Shown: positions 1 to 6,263 of the stretch, piece by piece
Position numbering within the stretch: the stretch's first letter is position 1
How the letters are laid out: each line of letters starts with the position of its first letter
DNA from: an uncultured Collinsella sp.
GTDB taxonomy: Bacteria > Actinomycetota > Coriobacteriia > Coriobacteriales > Coriobacteriaceae
Direction of reading: 5' to 3'
Length of the DNA stretch: 7,418 nucleotides
Assembly: GCA_902494605.1 (NCBI GenBank)
Contig: CABUUG010000090.1
Span: forward strand, 1-7,418
Made by a program: the position numbers and the translations under genes
The notes under the pieces: generated by a model
The model's input: only the letters and a program-made list of their open reading frames with translations
Database searches by the model: none
What the model was told of the DNA's origin: nothing

Positions 1-1760
1 ATGGCGTCGGACTTGGCATGCGGGATGGCGAAGCCCTCCATCATGCCCGTGGTGCCCTCGGCCTCGCGGGCCAGGAAGGCGTTCATCACGGCGTCGGCGT
101 CGCCGGCGATACCGGCCTTGACGGCCTGGTTAGAGACAAAGCTCAGGGCGTCGTCACGTGAAGCGAAGTCCTCGGCGACAAAGACGTTCTCGACCTTCAC
201 GAAGTCGGCAGCCTCGGCCTTGGGGGCCTCGACGGCAGCGGCCTTGGGGGCCTCAACCGGCTTGGCTGCAGGAGCGGCCTTCTGGTTCTTCTCGAAGTCG
301 TACTTCTTAAAGGCCACGAACAGGATGCCACCGACCACAGCGCCGATGAGGATCGCGAGAACCCACAGCGGACCGTTCTCGACAACGGGCAGGACCAGGA
401 AGCCACCGTGAGGCGCCGGATCGTGAACGTTGAACATAATGGTCAGGATCGAAGCGATAGAAGAACCGAGCATCATGATGGGCATGACGGGCCAGATGTT
501 CTTGGTCATGAACGGAATGGCGCCCTCGGTGATGTGGGTGCAACCAAGGATGAGGTTGACGACACCGGCGTCATGGTCCTCCTGGCTGAAGTACTTCTTG
601 CCGACAACGACGGCGAAGGTGGTGATCAGCGGCGGAACGATGCAGGCGGCGGAAACGGCAGCCATGAAGTTGGTGCCGAAGTTGTAGGTATCGGTGCCAA
701 CACCGGCGGCCAGTGCCTCGGTGAGCATAGCGGTACCGGTAACGTAAGCAGCCTTGTTGACCGGGCCGCCCATGTCAAAGGCGCACATGCAGCCGATGGC
801 AAGACCCAGGACAACGGCGCCAGAGGCGGACAGGCCCTTGAGGAAGTCCATCATGGCGGTGTTGATGGCAGCCATGGGGCCGGAAATGCCGAGCATGACC
901 AGGCCGACGATAGCCGTCGAGAACAGCGGGTACAGGAAGATAGCCTTGAGGCCGTCCAGGTTCTTGGGCAGACCGGCAAAGACCTTCTCGAGCAGCAGGA
1001 TGACATAACCGGCGAGGAAGCCGCCGACGATGCCGCCCAGGAAGCCGAAGCCCACGCCGGTGCCACCGGCGTCGATCATGCCGGTCTCGGCGTTAACAGG
1101 CAGGCCCTGGATGGCGATCATACCGGCAACAAAGCCGGGAACGAGCGCCGGGCGCTTGCCGATGGACTCGGCGATGTAGGCGGAAAGCACCGGAACCATA
1201 AGGTTCATGGCGATGCCGCCGATGATCTTGAGCATAGCAGCAAAGCTGTTGTAGTCAGACGCCGTCGAATCGAAGGACGTAATGCCCCACAGGAACGAAA
1301 CGGCGGTCAGAACACCACCAGCAACGACGAAGACCAGCATGTGGCTGACGCCGTTCATGAGGTGCTTGTAGATGATGTGGCCGATGGACTCCTTCTCCTC
1401 AACCTCGTCCTCGACATCGGCAGCGGCTGCAACCGTGCTGTCGCCCTTGGCGGCGAGCGCGCGGTCAATCAGCTTACCGGCGGCCTCAACGGACAGGGCC
1501 TTGGAAACACCAACGGAAACCATGGGCTTACCGGCGAAACGCTCAGCCTGGACATCCTTGTCTGCTGCGACGACGACGGCCTTGGCACCAGCGATCTCAC
1601 TCTTGGTGAGCTCGTTCTCGACACCGACCTGGCCATGAGTCTCGACCTTAATGGTCAGACCGCGCTCGGCAGCTGCCTTCTCCAGCGCCTCCTTCGCCAT
1701 GAAGGTGTGCGCAATGCCGGTCGGGCAACCGGTCGCGGCGATGATGTCAAACTTAGCCAT
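1..1760 (-). CDS. fruA: PTS fructose-type permease, domain order IIB-IIC-IIA (3' end outside window)
   Basis: Membrane permease that imports a hexose, most likely fructose, and phosphorylates it with phosphate passed from HPr. The reading frame is open from ATG at 1760 to the window edge: 586 full codons, no stop. Residues 1-100 are a fructose-family IIB domain with the phosphocysteine motif TGCPTGIAHTF (Cys12). An acidic linker follows, then a long hydrophobic IIC region (about 130-490) with the family motif GGPVNKAAY near residue 330 and a DAGGTGVGFGFLGG stretch. An Ala/Pro/Lys/Glu linker (about 490-518) carries an 8-residue repeat and leads into a IIA domain whose active-site histidine is in AIPHAKS (His581). 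About 80 IIA residues should lie beyond position 1. The start is supported by an AAGGAGGG SD and by IIB beginning at residue 1. It is divergent from an RpiR regulator. Fructose specificity is inferred from family; mannose or another hexose is possible. Confidence 0.93.
   Translation of the reverse strand, partial: MAKFDIIAATGCPTGIAHTFMAKEALEKAAAERGLTIKVETHGQVGVENELTKSEIAGAKAVVVAADKDVQAERFAGKPMVSVGVSKALSVEAAGKLIDRALAAKGDSTVAAAADVEDEVEEKESIGHIIYKHLMNGVSHMLVFVVAGGVLTAVSFLWGITSFDSTASDYNSFAAMLKIIGGIAMNLMVPVLSAYIAESIGKRPALVPGFVAGMIAIQGLPVNAETGMIDAGGTGVGFGFLGGIVGGFLAGYVILLLEKVFAGLPKNLDGLKAIFLYPLFSTAIVGLVMLGISGPMAAINTAMMDFLKGLSASGAVVLGLAIGCMCAFDMGGPVNKAAYVTGTAMLTEALAAGVGTDTYNFGTNFMAAVSAACIVPPLITTFAVVVGKKYFSQEDHDAGVVNLILGCTHITEGAIPFMTKNIWPVMPIMMLGSSIASILTIMFNVHDPAPHGGFLVLPVVENGPLWVLAILIGAVVGGILFVAFKKYDFEKNQKAAPAAKPVEAPKAAAVEAPKAEAADFVKVENVFVAEDFASRDDALSFVSNQAVKAGIAGDADAVMNAFLAREAEGTTGMMEGFAIPHAKSDA
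215..254. repeat. Two 16-bp direct repeats in the IIC-IIA linker of the PTS gene
   Basis: The 16-bp sequence CGGCCTTGGGGGCCTC occurs exactly at 215-230 and again at 239-254, a period of 24 bp or eight codons. On the coding (minus) strand it gives VEAPKAAA followed by VEAPKAEA at about residues 502-517. This is typical of flexible interdomain linkers that expand and contract by in-frame slippage. It probably only sets the reach of the IIA domain. Confidence 0.8.
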
Positions 1761-1764
1761 GTGT

Positions 1765-1772
1765 CCCTCCTT
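1765..1772 (-). promoter_or_regulatory. Strong Shine-Dalgarno site of the PTS gene
   Basis: Reading on the minus strand, AAGGAGGG lies 4 nt before the ATG at 1760. It is close to a full match to the anti-SD sequence and fixes the start of the PTS permease, which then begins directly with its IIB domain. It suggests high translation when the message is present. Confidence 0.85.
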
Positions 1773-1781
1773 CTTGAGTAC

Positions 1782-1797
1782 AGCGCCCGCGGGCGCT
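1782..1797. promoter_or_regulatory. Perfect 16-bp palindrome in the PTS leader
   Basis: AGCGCCCGCGGGCGCT is exactly self-complementary. On the minus strand it sits 21 nt before the PTS start codon and just upstream of the SD. As RNA it could form a 6-bp GC-rich stem with a CGCG loop; as DNA it could be a protein-binding site. It is not followed by a T-run on either strand, so it is not an intrinsic terminator. Function unknown. Confidence 0.5.
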
Positions 1798-1804
1798 CCC
1801 CTAC

Positions 1805-1826
1805 ACGCGCTTCGATGCGCGTTTTT
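1805..1826 (+). terminator. Hairpin ACGCGC/GCGCGT with a T-run on the plus strand
   Basis: ACGCGC (1805-1810), a 6-nt TTCGAT spacer and GCGCGT (1817-1822) form a perfect 6-bp stem followed by TTTT (1823-1826). On the plus strand this resembles a short intrinsic terminator, though there is no plus-strand gene upstream for it to end, so it could only limit antisense transcription. On the minus strand the same stem would be an early hairpin in the PTS mRNA leader, preceded by an A-run. The structure is clear; the role is a guess. Confidence 0.35.
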
Positions 1827-1836
1827 CCACAACTGA

Positions 1837-1865
1837 AAGATACCAACCTACCGTCCGCGTGAGAA
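1837..1865 (-). promoter_or_regulatory. Candidate promoter of the PTS gene
   Basis: On the minus strand, TTCTCA (1860-1865, four of six bases of the -35 consensus) is followed after 17 bp by TATCTT (1837-1842, four of six of the -10 consensus), which is preceded by the extended -10 element TGG. Transcription would start near 1830, giving a leader of about 70 nt that holds both hairpins. The match is moderate and no other better promoter was found in the gap. Confidence 0.35.
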
Positions 1866-1887
1866 GAGCCAAGGTGCAAATCTCCGG

Positions 1888-1902
1888 TGAAAGGTTCTTT
1901 CA
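1888..1902. promoter_or_regulatory. Palindromic putative operator, TGAAAG-GTT-CTTTCA
   Basis: A perfect 6-bp inverted repeat with a 3-bp centre, between the PTS and RpiR-family genes. Its half-site TGAAAG recurs in direct orientation at 1834-1839, overlapping the candidate PTS -10, and at 1920-1925. Dyad sites in a divergent gap are the usual target of a dimeric regulator such as the adjacent RpiR protein. That this protein binds here is inferred. Confidence 0.5.
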
Positions 1903-1907
1903 TAACC

Positions 1908-1931
1908 GTAAACGGTAAGTGAAAGTTTACC
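1908..1931. promoter_or_regulatory. Second inverted repeat, GTAAAC-N11-GTTTAC
   Basis: GTAAAC (1908-1913) and GTTTAC (1925-1930) are exact reverse complements around 11 bp. Nested within is another pair, GGTAA (1914-1918) and TTACC (1927-1931). The region also contains the TGAAAG half-site at 1920-1925. With the palindrome at 1888-1902, whose centre lies about 24 bp away, it makes a plausible two-site operator for the RpiR-family regulator. The assignment is by position only. Confidence 0.45.
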
Positions 1932-1978
1932 ATCAACACTTGAAACGGCAAGGTGTATCTTGTAATTGAAAATGCCCG

Positions 1979-1984
1979 TATACT
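1979..1984 (+). promoter_or_regulatory. Candidate -10 element of the RpiR-family gene
   Basis: TATACT matches five of six bases of the -10 consensus and would start a transcript near 1991, about 42 nt before the ATG at 2033. No good -35 lies 16-18 bp upstream (the sequence there is TATCTT or similar), so activity may be weak or need an activator. Confidence 0.4.
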
Positions 1985-2021
1985 ATGGCATTGCAAGTCA
2001 AGCTAGATTTTCATGCCAACC

Positions 2022-2026
2022 AGGAG
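2022..2026 (+). promoter_or_regulatory. Ribosome binding site of the RpiR-family gene
   Basis: AGGAG lies 6 nt before the ATG at 2033 and decides the start. A longer in-frame ATG at 1985 sits directly after the TATACT -10 element and has no SD, so it is rejected. Confidence 0.75.
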
Positions 2027-2032
2027 CCATCC

Positions 2033-2890
2033 ATGATCGATAGTAGCAAGAGCGCACTTTCCCTCATTAGTACCCATCAGGGATACAGCGAGTCCGAGCA
2101 GCGCATTGTCGACTATATATTGGAGCACCAGTCCGAGGCGCCACGTCTGACGGCCGCCCAACTTTCGCGTGCCGCTGCCACGTCCGAGGCGACCGTTTCG
2201 CGCTTCTGCCGCAAGCTGGGCTTTGGTAGCTTCCGCAGCTTTCAGTTTTCGTTGGCGAGGGATTTGGAAAGCCAGCGCAACGAGGGCCTGACCGACGAGG
2301 TCTCGCTCGACAATATGGAGCAGAGCCTCAAGAACATCCTGGCTGCCAAGGTGAGCGAGCTTAATGCGACCATCGACGGGATCGACCACGATACGCTGGC
2401 GGCCGTTGTGCACGCGTTAAAGAATGCAGGCGTTATTGAGTTTGCGGCCGTAGGCAACACCAACGCCGTCGCGCTCGACGCGACGTTCAAGTTCTCGCAG
2501 CTGGGCCTTCGTTGCATGGCAAGCACCATCAGCGAGACATCAATCGGCTTTGCGCTCACGTTGCGCCCGGGTGACGTCATCGTGCTAATCTCAAACTCCG
2601 GCAAATCGCGCCGACTGAATCGCATGGCAAAAGCGGCTCGCAACTGCGGCGCAACCGTAGTCGTCATCAGCAGCGACAGTAAATCCCCGCTCGCGCGCCT
2701 GGCAGACTACACTTTTAACACCGTCAACCACGAAGCGCTGCTGACAACGGGCGACTTTGCGTTCTCTAAGATCAGCGCCACGATGATCATCGAAGTCATC
2801 TACAACTTCCTGCTGCCCGAGATTGAAGACGCTCGCGAGCATATCAGCTACTACGAGGAGCTCATCCAGCCGGATAAGGTCGTTGAGTAG
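2033..2890 (+). CDS. RpiR/MurR-family transcriptional regulator (HTH plus SIS domain)
   Basis: A 285-residue DNA-binding regulator that should sense a phosphorylated sugar. The N-terminal RpiR-type helix-turn-helix covers about residues 1-80; its recognition part reads LTAAQLSRAAATSEATVSRF (39-58), followed by CRKLGFGSFRSFQ. The C-terminal SIS (sugar isomerase) domain covers about 120-250, with the first strand and turn at VIEFAAVGNTNA (134-145) and the phosphosugar-binding segment VIVLISNSGKSRRL (182-195), whose Ser/Gly-rich loop is intact. The length is normal for the family. It is divergent from the fructose-type PTS gene, with two inverted repeats between, so it probably controls that gene and perhaps itself. 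Its ligand could be fructose 1-phosphate or another hexose phosphate; the sequence does not tell. It could act as repressor or activator. Confidence 0.92.
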   Translation: MIDSSKSALSLISTHQGYSESEQRIVDYILEHQSEAPRLTAAQLSRAAATSEATVSRFCRKLGFGSFRSFQFSLARDLESQRNEGLTDEVSLDNMEQSLKNILAAKVSELNATIDGIDHDTLAAVVHALKNAGVIEFAAVGNTNAVALDATFKFSQLGLRCMASTISETSIGFALTLRPGDVIVLISNSGKSRRLNRMAKAARNCGATVVVISSDSKSPLARLADYTFNTVNHEALLTTGDFAFSKISATMIIEVIYNFLLPEIEDAREHISYYEELIQPDKVVE

Positions 2891-2898
2891 AACGCGTA

Positions 2899-2931
2899 GT
2901 GGGACAAAAATTTCAGTCTATTTTGTCCCAC
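2899..2931. terminator. Perfect 11-bp inverted repeat between convergent genes, likely bidirectional terminator
   Basis: GTGGGACAAAA (2899-2909) pairs exactly with TTTTGTCCCAC (2921-2931) around an 11-nt loop. It lies 9 bp after the regulator stop and 18 bp beyond the recN stop. The T-run forms the inner part of the 3' arm rather than following the stem, on both strands, so it is not a textbook intrinsic terminator. Placement between two converging genes still makes termination the most likely role. It could also be a copy of a dispersed intergenic repeat. Confidence 0.6.
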
Positions 2932-2949
2932 CAACACCGCTGATACGAC

Positions 2950-4578
2950 CTAACCTCGAGCTTCTTCGAGCATCTGCTTCGCGTGGGCCAAGCTTGCCTC
3001 GGACTGATCGCCGCTCAACATGCGGGCGATCTCGGCAGTACGCGCTTCGCCGGTTACCTCATCCAAATGCGTCTGGGGAACATCGCCCGGTTCCTTGCTG
3101 ACGACATAATGCTTGTCAGCCATGACGGCGACCTGCGCCAAGTGGGTTACGACAATCACCTGATGCGTAGCGGCGAGATCTGCCAGCACGCCCGCAAGCG
3201 CACGCGCCGTGGAGCCACCGACACCGGCATCGACCTCGTCAAACACCAGCGTATCGACACCGTCCGCGTTACCGAGGACAACCTTGCTTGCAAGCATGAC
3301 GCGGCTGAGCTCGCCGCCCGACGCAATGCGGCGCAGGGGACGTGGCGTCAAGCCGGCACCGCTGCGGTATAGCAGCTCGTAGCTCGAAGGACCAACGGGC
3401 GTCCACTCAGCACGGGGAAGATCGCGCGACTCCCAGACGAGCTCGGCACTACCCATCTCCAAGCGCGCCATCTGGCGGCCAACCTCGTGGCAGAAGCGCG
3501 GGGCCGCCGTATTGCGTGCGCGCTTAAGTGCCTTGGCAGCGGCAAACAACTCGCGCTCGGCGCTCCCGAGTGCCTCACGCGCCTTTTTGATCTGCTCATC
3601 GCCATCATCGACCAGGGACAGCAGCTCTTGCGAGCGATCGCGCATGGCAAAAACATCGTCCATGGTGGGACCCCACTGACGCAACAGGCCCTTGAGGTCG
3701 GAATATCGCTCACGCATGCGTGCGAGCTCGCGCGGGTCGAAGGCGACGCCATCGCGATAGGTACGAAGCTCGTTCGCGCAATCCTCAAGGGAGATACAGG
3801 CATCCGAAAGCGCATCGGCAATGTCGCCCAGTTTGCGATCGACGGTAGCCATTCGGGAAAGTTCTGCCACGGCGCTGTTCACGGCGTCGAGCGCTCCCCC
3901 TTCGGAGGCAAGCGATGCATGGGCATCGTTAGCTGTGGCAACCAGTACCTCGGCATGTTCGGAGCGCGGCAGCAGTTCCTCGAGTTCCTCATACTCGCCC
4001 GGTTTGGGGTCGACCTCGCCGATGCGCTCGAGCGCAAAGCGCGCCTCCTCGACGCGACTCCCCCGCGCACGTGAGGCCTCCTCGACGCGACGGACCTCCT
4101 TGGCAGCCGCGCGCGAGGCTTTAAAGCAAGCACGGTAGTGCTCGAGCGCCTCAAACGCAGAGCGTCCCGCCCAGGCATCGACCATCGCAACGTGATGCGC
4201 CGGATCGAGCAAGCGCTGGTGCTCGTGCTGGCCGCACAGATCCATCATCACGCCGACGCGCTCCGAAAGCTCGCGCACGCTGGCGATGCGGCCGTCAATC
4301 TTCACGCGGCTGCGGCCCTCGGCAGAAAGGCTACGCTGCACGGTAAAGCCCTCCGTGTCGTGCGGCCCGTCGAAGAGTCGTGCCTCGACGCTCGCGAGCG
4401 CCTCGCCCTCGCGCACCGTCGACGAATCCGCGCGCTCGCCCAAAATAAGCTTGAGGGCCGAGAGCAGCGCGGTCTTGCCGGCGCCGGTTTCTCCGGTCAG
4501 AACCGTTAGGCCCGCGCTCGGAACCAGCGACGCCTCGCGAATGAGTGCAATGTTAGAAACCTGCAGCTCATCGATCAT
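2950..4578 (-). CDS. recN: DNA repair protein RecN
   Basis: SMC-like ATPase that acts early at DNA double-strand breaks in the cytoplasm, tethering ends for RecA-dependent recombination. At 542 residues it is slightly short for the family. Walker A is GETGAGKT (29-36) in the N-terminal head; the RecN-typical GQHEHQ motif is at 116-121. A central coiled coil covers about 150-370. The C-terminal head holds the ABC signature SGGELSR (420-426), Walker B with TLVFDEVDAGVGG (Asp447, Glu448) and the switch histidine in VVTHLAQVA (His479). All ATPase motifs are intact. The ATG at 4578 lies inside the end of nadK, an 11-nt overlap, with GGAG 6 nt upstream. It is the last gene of the cluster, ahead of the convergent terminator; recN next to tlyA or nadK is common in Gram-positive bacteria. 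No LexA-type box was recognised; transcription probably comes from the operon. Confidence 0.97.
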   Translation of the reverse strand: MIDELQVSNIALIREASLVPSAGLTVLTGETGAGKTALLSALKLILGERADSSTVREGEALASVEARLFDGPHDTEGFTVQRSLSAEGRSRVKIDGRIASVRELSERVGVMMDLCGQHEHQRLLDPAHHVAMVDAWAGRSAFEALEHYRACFKASRAAAKEVRRVEEASRARGSRVEEARFALERIGEVDPKPGEYEELEELLPRSEHAEVLVATANDAHASLASEGGALDAVNSAVAELSRMATVDRKLGDIADALSDACISLEDCANELRTYRDGVAFDPRELARMRERYSDLKGLLRQWGPTMDDVFAMRDRSQELLSLVDDGDEQIKKAREALGSAERELFAAAKALKRARNTAAPRFCHEVGRQMARLEMGSAELVWESRDLPRAEWTPVGPSSYELLYRSGAGLTPRPLRRIASGGELSRVMLASKVVLGNADGVDTLVFDEVDAGVGGSTARALAGVLADLAATHQVIVVTHLAQVAVMADKHYVVSKEPGDVPQTHLDEVTGEARTAEIARMLSGDQSEASLAHAKQMLEEARG

Positions 4579-5428
4579 GACGGACTCCGTAGAAAACGCG
4601 GCTCACCGAGTTATAGAAGCTCTCGGGGCCATAATCGAGGAGCAGCACATCTCCGGGCCCGCGGCGCACAGCCACGCTCTCAACGGTGCCGTCGCAGGTA
4701 ATAAACTGTCCATCGATAGCAATCGCAGGAACACTCGGACGGTCATCAGACATAAAGATCTCGACGACATCACTCGGCGAAGTCAAAAAGGCACGAGCCT
4801 GAATGGTGTGCGGCGCAATGGGTACGCAGACCATGCCCGTATAGTCGGGGCTCACGATGGGGCCGCCTGCGGATAGTGCATAGCCAGTGGAGCCGGTCGC
4901 CGTGGACACGACCACGCCGTCGCCACGTAGGCGATCGATATGGTGGCCGGACACCGTGATGTCAAACTCGACCATATCGGACAGGGGGCCGCGCGTGAGC
5001 GCCATGTCGTTGAGGGCGAACGTGCGCACGACATCCTTCGTACCGTCTTCGCGCACGGACACGATATCCGCAGCGATGGTGGCGCGACGGCTCACATGAA
5101 GCTCGCCGGACAGGGCGTCGCTTACGACCTGCAGAATGTCGCGCTCCTCGGGACTCGCAGCAGTTAAAAAGCCCAGGTGACCATAGGAAAGACCGAGGAT
5201 AGGAATCTCGCGATGGTTGAGGATGCGGGCAGCGCGCAGCAACGTACCGTCGCCGCCGAGCGTAATGACCAGATCGGAGCCGTCAATATCAGGCGTGCTC
5301 TGAATCTTGGATCGCTGGTCGGCAGCCCATGCGACCTCATAGCCCTGGCGCGTCAGCCAAAGCTCGAGCATCAGGCCGCTCTCGACCGCCTCTTGCTTGT
5401 AGTAATTGGGAACCAGAAAGACCTTCAT
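4568..5428 (-). CDS. nadK: NAD kinase (ATP or polyphosphate dependent)
   Basis: Phosphorylates NAD+ to NADP+, the only route to cellular NADP(H). The 286-residue length is normal. The catalytic/nucleotide motif GGDGT is at 58-62 (Asp60), followed by LSYGHLGFL (80-88). The second conserved block is ALNDMALTRG (138-147), where most bacterial NAD kinases have NE; here it is ND. The glycine-rich region GDGVVVSTATGSTGYALSAGGP spans 169-190, with TATGSTGYALSAGGP in place of the usual TPTGSTAYSLSAGGP. These are mild variants and the fold core looks intact. The start ATG overlaps the tlyA stop as ATGA (4 nt) with only a weak upstream SD, pointing to translational coupling. Its stop overlaps recN by 11 nt. 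The tlyA-nadK-recN order is typical of actinobacteria. Confidence 0.96.
   Translation of the reverse strand: MKVFLVPNYYKQEAVESGLMLELWLTRQGYEVAWAADQRSKIQSTPDIDGSDLVITLGGDGTLLRAARILNHREIPILGLSYGHLGFLTAASPEERDILQVVSDALSGELHVSRRATIAADIVSVREDGTKDVVRTFALNDMALTRGPLSDMVEFDITVSGHHIDRLRGDGVVVSTATGSTGYALSAGGPIVSPDYTGMVCVPIAPHTIQARAFLTSPSDVVEIFMSDDRPSVPAIAIDGQFITCDGTVESVAVRRGPGDVLLLDYGPESFYNSVSRVFYGVRHDR
4585..4588 (-). promoter_or_regulatory. Ribosome binding site of recN, within the nadK 3' end
   Basis: GGAG on the minus strand lies 6 nt before the recN ATG at 4578 and inside the nadK coding sequence. It supports the start that overlaps nadK by 11 nt, rather than a downstream start that would cut into the N-terminal strand before Walker A. 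Confidence 0.55.
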
Positions 5429-6228
5429 AGCGTTGCAGCTTTCTCGCTCAAAACCGATACCTGGGATTGCAGCTCGTCGTCGGTGCGTTCACCGGGGGCG
5501 AACCTCGTGCCGTACAGGAAAAACTCAACGTTGCCCTTGGCACCATGAATGGGTGACACGCACACATCGACCGGGAACAGGCCCTTAGCTGCAAAGAGAT
5601 CAATCGCCGCCACAAGCGTATCACGGCGGACGGCGGGGTCGGTCACGATGCCGCCCTCGCCCACCAGCGCCGCCGGAGCCTCAAACTGCGGCTTTACGAG
5701 CGTGCAGAATGCACCCGTGGGAGCCAGGCACGCCAGCACCGCATCGATAATGTTCGCGATGCTAGTAAACGAGACATCACACACAGCCAGGTCGATGGCG
5801 CCGGCATAGCCGAGCTCAGGCAGCTGCGTCACGTTTGTGCGCTCATGCAGCGTTACGCGATCGTCCTGACGCAACGACCAATCGAACTGGGCGCGACCCA
5901 CGTCCACCGAGACAACGGTCGCAGCCCCGCGCTTGAGCAGACAATCGGTAAAGCCGCCGGTAGAGCAGCCCACATCCAGACAGGCAAGGCCCGTCGGATT
6001 GATGTCAAACGCATCAAGCGCGCCTTCGAGCTTAAGACCGCCGCGGCCAACATAGGGAATGCGCCCCTTCACATGCAGCGGCAGCCCCGGGATCACCTTA
6101 AGGCCCGGCGAAGTCAAGCGCTCACCGCCACTCGAGACCAAGCCGGCCATAAGAGTGCGAAGGGCATCCGCGCGATCGGCGCAGATGCCCTGTGAAATCA
6201 GTTCGTCATCAAGACGCACGCGTTTCAT
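5425..6228 (-). CDS. tlyA: TlyA family rRNA 2'-O-methyltransferase
   Basis: S-adenosylmethionine-dependent enzyme that, in characterised members, methylates the ribose of 16S rRNA C1409 and/or 23S rRNA C1920; loss gives capreomycin resistance in mycobacteria. The 267 residues from the ATG at 6228 hold an S4 RNA-binding domain (about 1-60, beginning KRVRLDDELISQG), then YVGRGGLKLEGAL and an FtsJ-like Rossmann domain with SAM motif LDVGCSTGGFTDCLL (85-99). The family catalytic tetrad is present: Lys66 (GGLKL), Asp151 (CDVSF), Lys179 (VKPQFE) and Glu235 (NVEFF), with spacing near identical to the mycobacterial protein. Start choice: 6228 places the S4 domain at residue 2; in-frame ATG at 6237 and TTG at 6240 would add three or four residues, and none has a strong SD. 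About 35 nt separate it from xseB, the widest gap in the cluster; it overlaps nadK by 4 nt. Site specificity (one or both rRNAs) cannot be read from the sequence. Confidence 0.95.
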   Translation of the reverse strand: MKRVRLDDELISQGICADRADALRTLMAGLVSSGGERLTSPGLKVIPGLPLHVKGRIPYVGRGGLKLEGALDAFDINPTGLACLDVGCSTGGFTDCLLKRGAATVVSVDVGRAQFDWSLRQDDRVTLHERTNVTQLPELGYAGAIDLAVCDVSFTSIANIIDAVLACLAPTGAFCTLVKPQFEAPAALVGEGGIVTDPAVRRDTLVAAIDLFAAKGLFPVDVCVSPIHGAKGNVEFFLYGTRFAPGERTDDELQSQVSVLSEKAATL

Positions 6229-6263
6229 GAATGCCATCAACCATTCGTATCCGGAGATGCGGC

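Noticed and set aside
408..1862. A 484-codon open frame on the plus strand opposite the PTS gene
   Set aside because: It is antisense to a permease with intact IIB, IIC and IIA motifs. Its product is Gly/Asp/Asn/His-rich with no recognisable domain, as expected from the complement of GC-rich codons, and it has no SD.
1914..1952. A further short dyad CTTG-N6-CAAG (1939-1952) as another operator
   Set aside because: Four-base arms are expected by chance in a gap of this length, and it does not share the TGAAAG half-site spacing of the stronger dyads.
1985..2032. An N-terminal extension of the RpiR-family protein from ATG 1985
   Set aside because: This ATG directly follows the TATACT -10 element and would lie before the expected transcript start. 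It lacks an SD, whereas ATG 2033 has AGGAG at 6 nt and starts the HTH domain at the normal place.
2950..5428. Plus-strand open frames of 120-200 codons across recN and nadK
   Set aside because: All lie antisense to genes with full sets of family motifs. They have no conserved domain and no consistent SD, and arise from the GC-rich codon pattern.
6229..6240. Upstream tlyA starts at TTG 6240 or ATG 6237
   Set aside because: They add only three or four residues (M)MAF before the S4 domain and have no better SD than ATG 6228. The choice is not certain but does not alter the domain content.
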